From positions 1-7,001 of the forward strand of contig CAMLJW010000283.1 in the NCBI GenBank assembly GCA_946480485.1: a stretch of DNA of 7,001 nt, given 5' to 3'. The notes below the pieces were generated by a model. It was not told where the DNA came from, did no database searches, and saw only the letters and a program-made list of their open reading frames with translations. This document shows, piece after piece, positions 1 to 5,015 of this stretch (positions are counted from its first letter, which is position 1; each line of letters begins with the position of its first letter). A program made the translations under genes and the position numbers. This stretch comes from an uncultured Streptomyces sp. GTDB lineage: Bacteria > Actinomycetota > Actinomycetes > Streptomycetales > Streptomycetaceae.

Positions 1-385
1 TCGCCGCCACGGCGTCCGGCGGCGCCACGACCGCGCCCAGCACCAGCGCCGCGGTGAGCGGCAGATCCGGCACGATCAGATGCGCGGCCCAGCCGACGAC
101 GAGCGTCGCGAACAGCACGTACCCCACCGACAGCAGCGCCACGGGCAGCGTTTGCGCCCGCAGATCGAGGTACGAGCTGTCCGTGGCCGCCGTGTACAGC
201 AGCGGGGGCAGCAGCAGCGGCAGCACCACATCGGGGTCGAGGGTGTATTCGGGCACCCCTGGTACGTACGAGACGACCAGGCCCGCCGCGACGAGCAGCA
301 GCGGTGCGGGCACCGGGGTGCGGCGGGCCGCACCGGCGGCCGCGACGCTGCCCGCGATCAGCAGGAGCAGGGGCATGACATGCAT
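1..385 (-). CDS. Na+/H+ antiporter, CPA1 family (N-terminal part, runs off the left edge)
   Basis: Only the first 128 codons are visible. The product is a membrane protein that would exchange Na+ (or K+) for H+ across the cytoplasmic membrane. What is seen: a hydrophobic N-terminus (residues 4-19), a second helix (27-42), the family-typical LPLLLPPLLY stretch (55-64), a helix around 80-100, and the ion-path signature GAVVAPPDAVAA (117-128), which places it in the CPA1/NhaP group. The ATG at 385 is chosen because it begins the protein just before the first helix; GGCGGG lies 9 nt upstream as a weak ribosome site, and an in-frame ATG three codons later (376) is possible. It is divergent from the zinc-finger gene at 447 with 61 bp between. 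In bacteria, UBP-type zinc fingers are often found with such antiporters, so the two may work together; that is inference. Ion specificity cannot be read from this fragment. Confidence 0.88.
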   Translation of the reverse strand, partial: MHVMPLLLLIAGSVAAAGAARRTPVPAPLLLVAAGLVVSYVPGVPEYTLDPDVVLPLLLPPLLYTAATDSSYLDLRAQTLPVALLSVGYVLFATLVVGWAAHLIVPDLPLTAALVLGAVVAPPDAVAA

Positions 386-408
386 CGGTTTCAGCCCGCC
401 TTCGTTTC

Positions 409-426
409 CGCGCGGCTTTCCGCGCG
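409..426. repeat. Perfect inverted repeat in the antiporter/zinc-finger divergent spacer
   Basis: Arms CGCGCGG (409-415) and CCGCGCG (420-426) flank a CTTT loop. It lies in the 61-bp spacer between divergent start codons, 8 bp before the putative -10 hexamer of the zinc-finger gene, and would lie in the leader or promoter of the antiporter. It could be an operator serving both genes or an RNA hairpin. No regulator is recognised. Confidence 0.5.
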
Positions 427-433
427 CCCGTCG

Positions 434-439
434 TAACCT
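434..439 (+). promoter_or_regulatory. Putative -10 hexamer of a leaderless zinc-finger transcript
   Basis: TAACCT matches TANNNT and ends 7 nt before the ATG at 447, so transcription would begin at or next to the start codon. No Shine-Dalgarno is present before that ATG. No convincing -35 box is seen. Confidence 0.45.
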
Positions 440-446
440 GGCCACC

Positions 447-707
447 ATGAAACCGTGCACGCATGCCGACGCGCTGCCGCTGCCCGAGCCCGCACCACTC
501 AGCGAAACCTGCCTCGAGTGCCGTGCGGCCGGCACCCATCCCGTGCAGCTGCGGCTCTGCCTGGCCTGCGGCCACGTGGGCTGCTGCGACACGTCGCCGA
601 TGCGCCACGCGACGGAGCACCACAAGGAGACCGGACACCCGGTGATGCGTACTTTTGAGCCCGGAGAGAGCTGGCGCTGGTGCTTCGTCGATCACGTACT
701 CGTATGA
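447..707 (+). CDS. UBP-type zinc finger domain protein (86 aa)
   Basis: This small soluble protein is essentially one zf-UBP domain. Candidate zinc ligands are Cys4 and His6 near the N-terminus, then C22-x2-C25, C38-x2-C41, H43, C46/C47, H54, H58/H59 and H64; the order and spacing fit the UBP finger. The tail ends in an aromatic GESWRWCF segment (73-80). In eukaryotes this fold binds the C-terminal tail of ubiquitin. In bacteria it occurs alone or attached to CPA1 antiporters, and its ligand there is unknown to me. The gene is divergent from an antiporter, which supports a shared role in cation homeostasis or its control (inference). ATG 447 is chosen because upstream in-frame sequence has no domain similarity and antisense overlaps the antiporter; no ribosome site is present, and TAACCT 7 nt upstream suggests a leaderless mRNA. 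The stop is TGA at 705-707. About 255 bp separate it from the anti-sigma gene. Confidence 0.85.
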   Translation: MKPCTHADALPLPEPAPLSETCLECRAAGTHPVQLRLCLACGHVGCCDTSPMRHATEHHKETGHPVMRTFEPGESWRWCFVDHVLV

Positions 708-721
708 CGAGCGGTCCGGAC

Positions 722-747
722 GGTTCGGGCGTCTGACGCCTGGGTAC
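722..747 (+). promoter_or_regulatory. SigB/SigH-type stress promoter of the anti-sigma/sigma operon
   Basis: GGTTC (722-726), a 15-bp spacer, and GGGTAC (742-747) match the promoter pattern used by SigB-family factors of Streptomyces (GNNTN-14-16-GGGTAC/T type). It faces the anti-sigma/sigma operon, with a start expected near 753-755 and a leader of about 210 nt. In S. coelicolor the osmotically induced sigHp2 promoter is dependent on the SigH system, so autoregulation is the natural reading. Confidence 0.7.
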
Positions 748-813
748 GTCAACCCGGCGCGCGCTCTTCCTCTTGGGGCCCACAGACCTCTAGCCACTGT
801 GCGTATAGATGGG

Positions 814-828
814 TTTACCATGAGTGAC
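814..828 (+). promoter_or_regulatory. Candidate BldD-binding box
   Basis: TTACCATGAGTGA (815-827) fits the BldD consensus TNACNCWGNGTNA at eight of nine defined positions (A for C at 820). sigH is a known direct BldD target in S. coelicolor. The box lies just after a TATAGA -10-like hexamer (804-809), so bound BldD could cover the start of a vegetative promoter. A distant TCACC (877-881) could be a further half site. Confidence 0.5.
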
Positions 829-910
829 AGTAGGGCTTGGGGTCTTGAGGACAGGACACTTGAGAGCGCGATAGCGTCACCGCTGAACCACCTGGCGCGT
901 TAGCGCTTAC

Positions 911-928
911 CCGAGGGGCGACCCTCGG
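911..928 (+). other. GNRA-capped hairpin in the operon leader
   Basis: CCGAGGG (911-917) and CCCTCGG (922-928) form a perfect 7-bp stem closed by a GCGA tetraloop, a GNRA loop. It ends 24 nt before the ribosome site of the anti-sigma gene and would be part of the mRNA leader from the 722-747 promoter. It could be a protein or RNA docking element, or just leader structure. Confidence 0.5.
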
Positions 929-952
929 CCCCGAAAGAGCTTGTACCACCTT

Positions 953-960
953 GGAGGTGA
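953..960 (+). promoter_or_regulatory. Strong ribosome binding site that sets the anti-sigma start
   Basis: GGAGGTGA has its GGAGG core at 953-957, 5 nt before GTG 963, which selects that start over TTG 951 and GTG 957. The site can pair with the preceding bases: CACCT (947-951), TGG loop, AGGTG (955-959), which would hide it. Confidence 0.75.
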
Positions 961-962
961 GG

Positions 963-1376
963 GTGTCCCAGATCGCAGGCGAGCCCGCGACCCAGGACTT
1001 CGTAGAAGTCCGGCTGCCGGCTGCGGGTGCCTACCTGTCGGTGCTGCGCACGGCCACGGCCGGCCTCGCGGCGCGTTTGGACTTCACCCTCGACGAGATC
1101 GAGGACCTTCGCATCGCTGTAGACGAGGCCTGCGCGATCCTGCTCCAACAGGCCGTGCCCGGTTCAGTACTCAGCTGTGTCTTCCGCTTGATCGACGACT
1201 CGCTCGAGGTGACGGTCTCGGCTCCGACCACCGACGGCCACGCCCCTTCGCGGGATACCTTCGCCTGGACCGTGCTGTCGGCCCTCGCGGGCAAGGTGTC
1301 CTCCTCGGTCGCCGAAGACAAGACCGTTTCGATCAGCCTCTACAAACAGCGCGGCGCGGGACCCGGGCCGACGTGA
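963..1376 (+). CDS. prsH: RsbW-like anti-sigma factor of the adjacent sigma factor (PrsH/UshX type)
   Basis: This 137-residue protein has the histidine-kinase-like ATPase fold of RsbW/SpoIIAB. It should hold the neighbouring sigma factor inactive until an anti-anti-sigma protein displaces it. Seen: the N-terminal beta strand (FVEVRLPA, 13-20), the first helix with LSVLRTATAGLAARLDF (25-41), and the N-box helix LRIAVDEACAILLQQA (49-64). The conserved Mg-binding Asn of the N-box (VSEACTN in RsbW) is replaced here by Ile59, and no DxGxG or GLG motif follows; residues 88-115 read instead PTTDG...FAWTVLSALAGKVSS. The same loss is found in actinobacterial relatives such as mycobacterial UsfX (from memory). 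ATP use may therefore be weak or absent. It is translationally coupled to the sigma gene by a GTGA overlap. No anti-anti-sigma gene is nearby; in S. coelicolor BldG interacts with the orthologue UshX. Symbol by orthology, not proven. Confidence 0.85.
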   Translation: MSQIAGEPATQDFVEVRLPAAGAYLSVLRTATAGLAARLDFTLDEIEDLRIAVDEACAILLQQAVPGSVLSCVFRLIDDSLEVTVSAPTTDGHAPSRDTFAWTVLSALAGKVSSSVAEDKTVSISLYKQRGAGPGPT

Positions 1377-2551
1377 GGAACGGGGACGGGCCGGTGCGGG
1401 ACGAAGAGCGCGGCACGAGGGAGCTGCCCGCCGAGGACGGGGTTCCCCCCCGCTCATGGGGATCCCCGCGCTCGAGGGAAGCCGGGAGTGGAGGAGGAGC
1501 CGAGAGCTCGCGGGAGAACGGCCCGAGCGGGCCGCCGCACACGGCGGAAGCCGGCGACGGCATTCCCGAGCAGCAGGCCCGGCCGCACCCGGAGGGCGAC
1601 TCCTCGGCGGCCGAAGCGTCTCAGCACGGGGGTCCCCCAGGCTCGAGCGAGGCAGCGAACGTGGGGTCCCCCCGAACGGAGTCTGGGCGAGCCTCCTCGG
1701 AAGGGCGGCGGCGGGTGACGGGCGGGACTATGGGCGAGCAGCACGAGCGACACGCCGACAGTGGCGCGGGCGGCGCGTCACGGGCGCAGCACGCCCCCCA
1801 GGACCGCAGCGGCGCGCGGGCCAAGTTCATCGAGCTGCGCATGCTGAGGGAGGGCAGCCGGGAGTACGCGGAGCTGCGCAATCAGCTGGTCCGGATGCAT
1901 CTGCCGCTCGTCGAGCACCTCGCGCGCCGCTTCCGCAACCGCGGTGAGCCGCTGGACGACCTGACCCAGGTCGCCACCATCGGCCTGATCAAGTCGGTCG
2001 ACCGCTTCGACCCGGAGCGCGGCGTCGAGTTCTCGACGTACGCGACTCCGACGGTGGTCGGCGAGATCAAGCGGCACTTCCGCGACAAGGGCTGGGCGGT
2101 GCGCGTGCCGCGCCGGCTGCAGGAGCTGCGCCTGGCGCTCACCACGGCGACCGCCGAGCTCTCGCAGCAGCACGGCCGCTCCCCCACGGTGCACGAGCTG
2201 GCCGAGAAGCTGGCCATCTCGGAGGAGGAGGTCCTGGAGGGCCTGGAGTCGGCCAACGCGTACTCCACCCTGTCCCTGGACGTCCCCGACACGGACGACG
2301 AGTCCCCGGCGGTCGCGGACACGCTGGGCGCCGAGGACGAGGCCCTGGAGGGGGTCGAGTACCGGGAGTCCCTCAAGCCGCTCCTCGAGGACCTGCCGCC
2401 CCGCGAGAAGCGGATCCTGCTGCTGCGTTTCTTCGCCAACATGACCCAGTCCCAGATCGCCCAGGAGGTCGGTATCTCCCAGATGCACGTGTCACGCCTC
2501 CTGGCGCGGACGCTGGCCCAGCTCCGGGAGAAGCTGCTCGTCGAGGAGTGA
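1373..2551 (+). CDS. sigH: SigB-family stress sigma factor with long N-terminal extension (SigH type)
   Basis: This is an alternative sigma-70 factor of the SigB/SigF/SigH group that directs RNA polymerase to stress and development promoters. From GTG 1373, which overlaps the anti-sigma stop, it is 392 residues; from ATG 1730 it is 273. The core holds region 2 (EPLDDLTQVATIGLIKSVDRF, then FSTYATPTVVGEIKRHFRD, about residues 192-240), region 3 (about 244-305), and region 4 with the helix-turn-helix MTQSQIAQEVGIS (about 357-369). Residues 1-119 are an extension rich in Gly, Pro, Ser, Glu and Arg, without a recognisable domain; its DNA includes two GC-rich palindromic repeats. GTG 1715, preceded by GGAAGGG at 1699-1705, and ATG 1730 are alternative starts. 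In S. coelicolor SigH is made in several sizes by alternative initiation and proteolysis, and its extension affects activity, so both forms may be real here. The convergent membrane gene ends 27 bp downstream. Confidence 0.88.
   Translation: MRNGDGPVRDEERGTRELPAEDGVPPRSWGSPRSREAGSGGGAESSRENGPSGPPHTAEAGDGIPEQQARPHPEGDSSAAEASQHGGPPGSSEAANVGSPRTESGRASSEGRRRVTGGTMGEQHERHADSGAGGASRAQHAPQDRSGARAKFIELRMLREGSREYAELRNQLVRMHLPLVEHLARRFRNRGEPLDDLTQVATIGLIKSVDRFDPERGVEFSTYATPTVVGEIKRHFRDKGWAVRVPRRLQELRLALTTATAELSQQHGRSPTVHELAEKLAISEEEVLEGLESANAYSTLSLDVPDTDDESPAVADTLGAEDEALEGVEYRESLKPLLEDLPPREKRILLLRFFANMTQSQIAQEVGISQMHVSRLLARTLAQLREKLLVEE
1439..1499. repeat. GC-rich dispersed palindromic repeat inside the sigma extension (copy A)
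   Basis: GGGGTTCCCC-like and CTCGAGGGAAGCCGGGAG segments, followed by GGAGGAG, resemble the widespread Streptomyces repeat of form CCCCGCTCGAGCGAAGCCGAG...GGGG (from memory). The arms are decayed but the order is kept. It is read in frame by the extended sigma ORF as a Pro/Ser/Gly/Arg-rich stretch. Confidence 0.5.
1626..1690. repeat. GC-rich dispersed palindromic repeat inside the sigma extension (copy B)
   Basis: GGGGGTCCCCCAGGCTCGAGCG (1627-1648), TGGGGTCCCCCC (1662-1673) and GAACGGAGTCTGGG (1674-1687) carry nested inverted repeats (CCCCA/TGGGG, CCCAG/CTGGG, GGCTCG/CGAGCC). These are the usual building blocks of intergenic repeats in Streptomyces. Here they are in frame within the extension. 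Confidence 0.5.
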
Positions 2552-2581
2552 CCGGCCGCCGGTGCCGTTATGCGCCGGTCA
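2549..2581. terminator. Bidirectional terminator formed by the two convergent stop codons
   Basis: TGACCGGC (2549-2556) and GCCGGTCA (2574-2581) are perfect 8-bp inverted repeats. The left arm begins with the TGA of the sigma gene and the right arm ends with the complement of the TGA of the membrane gene. The 17-nt loop includes a smaller ACCGG/CCGGT alternative (2551-2563). There is no U-tract, as is common in Streptomyces terminators. Confidence 0.6.
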
Positions 2582-3028
2582 CTTCTGATCCTGCACGTCG
2601 CCGGGGCCCCGGATCCCGAGGGCCCGGGTCGTCTCCGGGTTCAGCAGGAGCACCAGCGCGGCGACCGCGACGACGGCCAGGGCGATGCCGCCGGGTATGG
2701 CCAGACTGTCGGCCTGGAGCAGCGTCCAGGCCACCGGCAGCGCCATGATCTGCGTGATGATCGCGGGACCCCGGCTCCAACTGCGCCGCTCGAGCAGCCC
2801 GCGCGCGGCCAGCAGCGGCAGCAGCGCGAGCACGATCAGCGTGACCCCGCCCGTGACGGCCTGCTGCCGGTCGTCCGGGTCACCGACCAGCCCCCTCACC
2901 AGCATGTAGACGCCCGCGGCGACGAGGGCGAGGCCCTCCAGGGCGGCCAGCGCGGCCGCGGCGGTCAGCCGTCCGGGGCGGGGGCCTGTTTCGGGGGCGT
3001 CCGGAGTGGGGGTCTGCTCAGGGCTCAC
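2579..3028 (-). CDS. Small four-helix integral membrane protein of unknown function
   Basis: The 149-residue product has a Pro/Thr-rich hydrophilic N-terminus (1-20) and four predicted membrane helices: about 22-46, 57-77, 88-104 and 110-129. A short charged tail follows, ending GPGDVQDQK. No catalytic or binding motif is visible and I do not recognise the family. A similar small membrane protein gene sits between sigH and a lipid-kinase gene in other Streptomyces (from memory). GTG 3028 is chosen because it opens the hydrophilic leader and is preceded at 6 nt by TACCCT, with no usable ribosome site; the reading frame stays open upstream, but that part is antisense to the lipid-kinase gene. 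It is divergent from that gene with 159 bp between, and convergent with the sigma gene. Role unknown. Confidence 0.8.
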   Translation of the reverse strand: MSPEQTPTPDAPETGPRPGRLTAAAALAALEGLALVAAGVYMLVRGLVGDPDDRQQAVTGGVTLIVLALLPLLAARGLLERRSWSRGPAIITQIMALPVAWTLLQADSLAIPGGIALAVVAVAALVLLLNPETTRALGIRGPGDVQDQK

Positions 3029-3034
3029 CCCTGA

Positions 3035-3040
3035 AGGGTA
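3035..3040 (-). promoter_or_regulatory. Putative -10 hexamer of a leaderless membrane-protein transcript
   Basis: On the minus strand TACCCT matches TANNNT and ends 6 nt before GTG 3028. A GAGGG lies 13 nt before the start, too far to be a good ribosome site. No clear -35 box is seen. Confidence 0.4.
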
Positions 3041-3144
3041 GCCCTCGGCCCTCGCCGCCCTGCCGCCGCCCGGGCCTCCGCGGGCACCTCGAGAACGCCC
3101 GGGCGTGGCCAGGCCCACGCCACGCCGTCCTACCGGTTCCTCAC

Positions 3145-3174
3145 CTCGGTATGGGCCGAGTACCACTCGGTATG
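3145..3174. repeat. Direct and inverted repeats just upstream of the lipid-kinase gene (operator-like)
   Basis: CTCGGTATG occurs at 3145-3153 and again at 3166-3174, 21 bp apart, two helical turns. CTCGG/CCGAG (3145-3149/3156-3160) and GGTA/TACC (3148-3151/3161-3164) are inverted within the same span. It abuts the putative -10 hexamer at 3175, a place where a dimeric repressor could act. Regulator unknown. Confidence 0.5.
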
Positions 3175-3180
3175 TACGCT
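3175..3180 (+). promoter_or_regulatory. Putative -10 hexamer of a leaderless lipid-kinase transcript
   Basis: TACGCT ends 7 nt before ATG 3188, and there is no Shine-Dalgarno. The identical hexamer and gap precede the PdtaS-type gene on the other strand. Confidence 0.5.
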
Positions 3181-3187
3181 GCATCGC

Positions 3188-4156
3188 ATGCGTGCACTTC
3201 TCGTGGTCAATCCGGCGGCAACTACCACAAGCGCACGCACGCGTGACGTCTTGATCCATGCCCTGGCGAGCGAGATAAAACTCGAGGCGGTCACCACCGA
3301 GTACCGCGGGCACGCCCGGGACCTGGCTCGGCAGGCGGTGGAGAGCAAGGACATAGAGCTGGTCGTGGCCCTCGGCGGCGACGGCACGGTCAACGAGGTT
3401 GTGAACGGCCTGCTGCACCAGGGCCCCGACCCGGACCGTCTGCCCGGCCTCGCCGTGGTCCCCGGCGGCTCCACCAACGTCTTCGCCCGCGCCCTGGGCC
3501 TGCCCAACGAACCCGTGGAAGCCACCGGCGCCCTGCTCGACGCGCTGCGCGAGGGCCGGGAGCGCACGGTCGGCCTGGGCCTCGCGGCGGGCACCCCGGG
3601 CACTAAGGACCAGGCGGTGCCGTCGCGCTGGTTCACTTTCTGCGCGGGATTCGGCTTCGACGCGGGCGTGATAGGCCGGGTCGAGCAGCAGCGCGAGCGC
3701 GGCAGGCGCTCCACACACGCCCTCTATCTGCGCCAGGCGGTCCGCCAGTTCCTGGACGAGCCCCATCGCAGGAACGGTGTGATCACACTGGAGCGGACCG
3801 GCGAGGACCCGGTGTCCGATGTGGTGATGTCGATAGTCTGCAACACCTCTCCCTGGACCTATCTGGGCAATCGCCCGGTATACGCGTCACCTAGGGCCTC
3901 GTTCGAAACCGGCCTGGACGTACTGGGTCTCACCCGGATGTCCACGGCCGCTGTCGCCCGATATGCAACGCAGTTGCTCACTTCGTCCCCAGAGCGGGGC
4001 CCCCATGGAAAGCACGCCCTGTCCCTGCACGACCTGACGGACTTCACCTTGCATTCGAAGGTGCCACTGCCCCTTCAGATGGACGGTGACCACCTGGGGC
4101 TGCGTACGAGCGTGACGTTCACAGGCGTACGCCGTGCACTGCGTGTGATTGTGTGA
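3188..4156 (+). CDS. Diacylglycerol/lipid kinase family protein (DagK/LCB5 family)
   Basis: The 322-residue product has the DAGK catalytic fold, which phosphorylates diacylglycerol or a related lipid with ATP on the cytoplasmic face of the membrane. Seen: an N-terminal strand with VVNPA (6-10), where the nucleotide-binding region of this family starts; the GGDGTVNEV motif (63-71); PGGSTNVFARALGLP (92-106), the equivalent of the GTxNDFAR motif; FCAGFGFDAGVI in the middle (about 159-170); and LQMDGD (296-301), corresponding to the C-terminal DGE/DGD segment of the family. Length is normal for bacterial members. The start is fixed by the family N-terminus beginning right at ATG 3188; no ribosome site is present and TACGCT lies 7 nt upstream. 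No membrane helix is evident. Substrate cannot be read from sequence; diacylglycerol recycling into phosphatidic acid is the default. Confidence 0.88.
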   Translation: MRALLVVNPAATTTSARTRDVLIHALASEIKLEAVTTEYRGHARDLARQAVESKDIELVVALGGDGTVNEVVNGLLHQGPDPDRLPGLAVVPGGSTNVFARALGLPNEPVEATGALLDALREGRERTVGLGLAAGTPGTKDQAVPSRWFTFCAGFGFDAGVIGRVEQQRERGRRSTHALYLRQAVRQFLDEPHRRNGVITLERTGEDPVSDVVMSIVCNTSPWTYLGNRPVYASPRASFETGLDVLGLTRMSTAAVARYATQLLTSSPERGPHGKHALSLHDLTDFTLHSKVPLPLQMDGDHLGLRTSVTFTGVRRALRVIV

Positions 4157-4470
4157 GCAGAAGGGGCTAAAGTCCTTTCACTCGAACGTTTAGGCCAGGA
4201 TCCACCCCATGGAAGTACGGCTGTGACCTAGTCGACACCGAGGATTCAAAAAAAACTTTTCGCAGGGGGTTGTATCCGCCGCTGAGGTTTGCGAGTCTCT
4301 ACGTGGCGCTCGGGACGGCCCGCAACATCGGCCCCACAGAGAGCCAGAACCCCTCCTCACATCAAGGACGACGCCAGTCCGTCTGGTAGTCGGCCCTTCA
4401 CTTGTTGAGGGATTCGTGAAAGCGTTCACATTCACAAGCAGATAAGTAATACCAAGGAGAGGTAGCAGCC
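4157..4470. other. 314-bp spacer between the lipid kinase gene and wblE
   Basis: No coding region is supported. It holds a weak inverted repeat after the kinase stop (CTAAA 4167-4171 / TTTAG 4189-4193), an A/T island including eight consecutive A (4248-4255), a weak possible vegetative promoter (TTGTAT 4270-4275, 17 bp, GAGTCT 4293-4298), TTCAC repeats at 4397, 4425 and 4431, the Crp-like palindrome at 4415-4430, and the wblE ribosome site (AAGGAG, 4454-4459). Confidence 0.6.
4415..4430 (+). promoter_or_regulatory. Crp-like operator upstream of wblE
   Basis: CGTGA (4415-4419), AAGCGT spacer, TCACA (4426-4430) matches the Crp/Fnr pattern TGTGA-N6-TCACA at nine of ten positions, centred 48 bp before the wblE ATG. 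The mycobacterial orthologue whiB1 is regulated by Crp (Rv3676), so a conserved circuit is plausible. Confidence 0.5.
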
Positions 4471-4728
4471 ATGGACTGGCGTCACAACGCCGTTTGCCGC
4501 GAGGAAGACCCCGAGCTCTTCTTCCCCATCGGCAACACCGGTCCTGCGCTGCTGCAGATCGAGGAAGCCAAGGCCGTCTGCCGCCGCTGCCCCGTCATGG
4601 AGCAGTGCCTGCAGTGGGCGCTCGAGTCCGGCCAGGACTCCGGCGTCTGGGGTGGTCTCAGCGAGGACGAGCGCCGCGCCATGAAGCGCCGCGCCGCCCG
4701 CAACCGGGCCCGTCAGGCCTCCGCCTGA
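4471..4728 (+). CDS. wblE: WhiB-like [4Fe-4S] transcription factor (WblE/WhiB1 type)
   Basis: The 85-residue protein binds a [4Fe-4S] cluster through four cysteines, C9, C37, C40 and C46, in the typical C-x27-C-x2-C-x5-C order. The GVWGG turn (58-62) follows, and the C-terminus is strongly basic (R68-R81), as needed for DNA contact. WhiB1-type proteins bind region 4 of the principal sigma factor and respond to nitric oxide and oxygen through the cluster. Short length, MDWRHNAVCREEDPELFFP start and lack of an N-terminal extension fit WblE/WhiB1 rather than WhiB, WblA or WhiD. ATG 4471 is preceded by AAGGAGAGG, with 11 nt between AAGGAG and the start. It stands alone, with a strong terminator 109 bp downstream and a Crp-like site upstream. 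Confidence 0.93.
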   Translation: MDWRHNAVCREEDPELFFPIGNTGPALLQIEEAKAVCRRCPVMEQCLQWALESGQDSGVWGGLSEDERRAMKRRAARNRARQASA

Positions 4729-4836
4729 CAACCCACCCCGCAACAGCCTGAGCTTGGCGGCGCGTACAGCGAGTACGCATCTCCCGCCCCCGAGCCGCAG
4801 CGCGCAGTACCCCCGATGCGCATCAGCACGAGCACT

Positions 4837-4865
4837 AGCCCTGGACCGCTGGACGGTCCAGGGCT
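4837..4865. terminator. Strong hairpin terminator between wblE and pdtaS
   Basis: AGCCCTGGACCG (4837-4848) and CGGTCCAGGGCT (4854-4865) form a perfect 12-bp stem with loop CTGGA. It lies 109 bp after the wblE stop and could also stop transcription arriving from the convergent gene. There is no clear U-tract. The 108 bp between wblE and the hairpin show nothing else. Confidence 0.8.
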
Positions 4866-4897
4866 CATTGCTGTCCGCAGCCGCGTGGATCACCTGC

Positions 4898-4951
4898 CTG
4901 TGCGGGATCTTTGCGCGAGTCCCATGCGCGAGTCCCCTGTGCGGGTTCTTT
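4898..4951. repeat. Nested direct repeats downstream of the wblE terminator
   Basis: CTGTGCGGGATCTTT (4898-4912) recurs as CTGTGCGGGTTCTTT (4937-4951), 39 bp apart. Between them TGCGCGAGTCCC occurs twice in tandem (4912-4923, 4925-4936). Role unknown; it lies in the convergent spacer and may be slippage-generated. Confidence 0.6.
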
Positions 4952-4967
4952 CTCTGCCGGTTCTCTG

Positions 4968-4986
4968 TGTGCGGATGGTCCGCACA
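4968..4986. terminator. Hairpin downstream of pdtaS
   Basis: TGTGCGGA (4968-4975), TGG, TCCGCACA (4979-4986) is a perfect 8-bp stem beginning 29 nt after the pdtaS stop codon when read on the minus strand. No U-tract follows. It probably stops pdtaS transcription. Confidence 0.55.
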
Positions 4987-5015
4987 GCGGACTTGCCGTG
5001 GGTGGGTGTTCCGGG

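Noticed and set aside
820..903. 27-codon ORF (MSDSRAWGLED...) upstream of the anti-sigma gene
   Set aside because: Only a weak GATGGG ribosome site, and its ATG is better explained as part of the BldD-like box; no evidence of translation.
941..1372. Extension of the sigma reading frame back to 941
   Set aside because: This is the out-of-phase shadow of the anti-sigma gene; the GTGA overlap at 1373 is the natural start.
3029..3766. Upstream extension of the membrane-protein frame on the minus strand
   Set aside because: It is antisense to the lipid kinase gene and lacks domain similarity; GTG 3028 has a promoter-like hexamer at 6 nt.
4167..4193. Inverted repeat CTAAA/TTTAG after the lipid kinase gene as a terminator
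   Set aside because: Only five pairs with a 17-nt loop and no U-tract; too weak to call.
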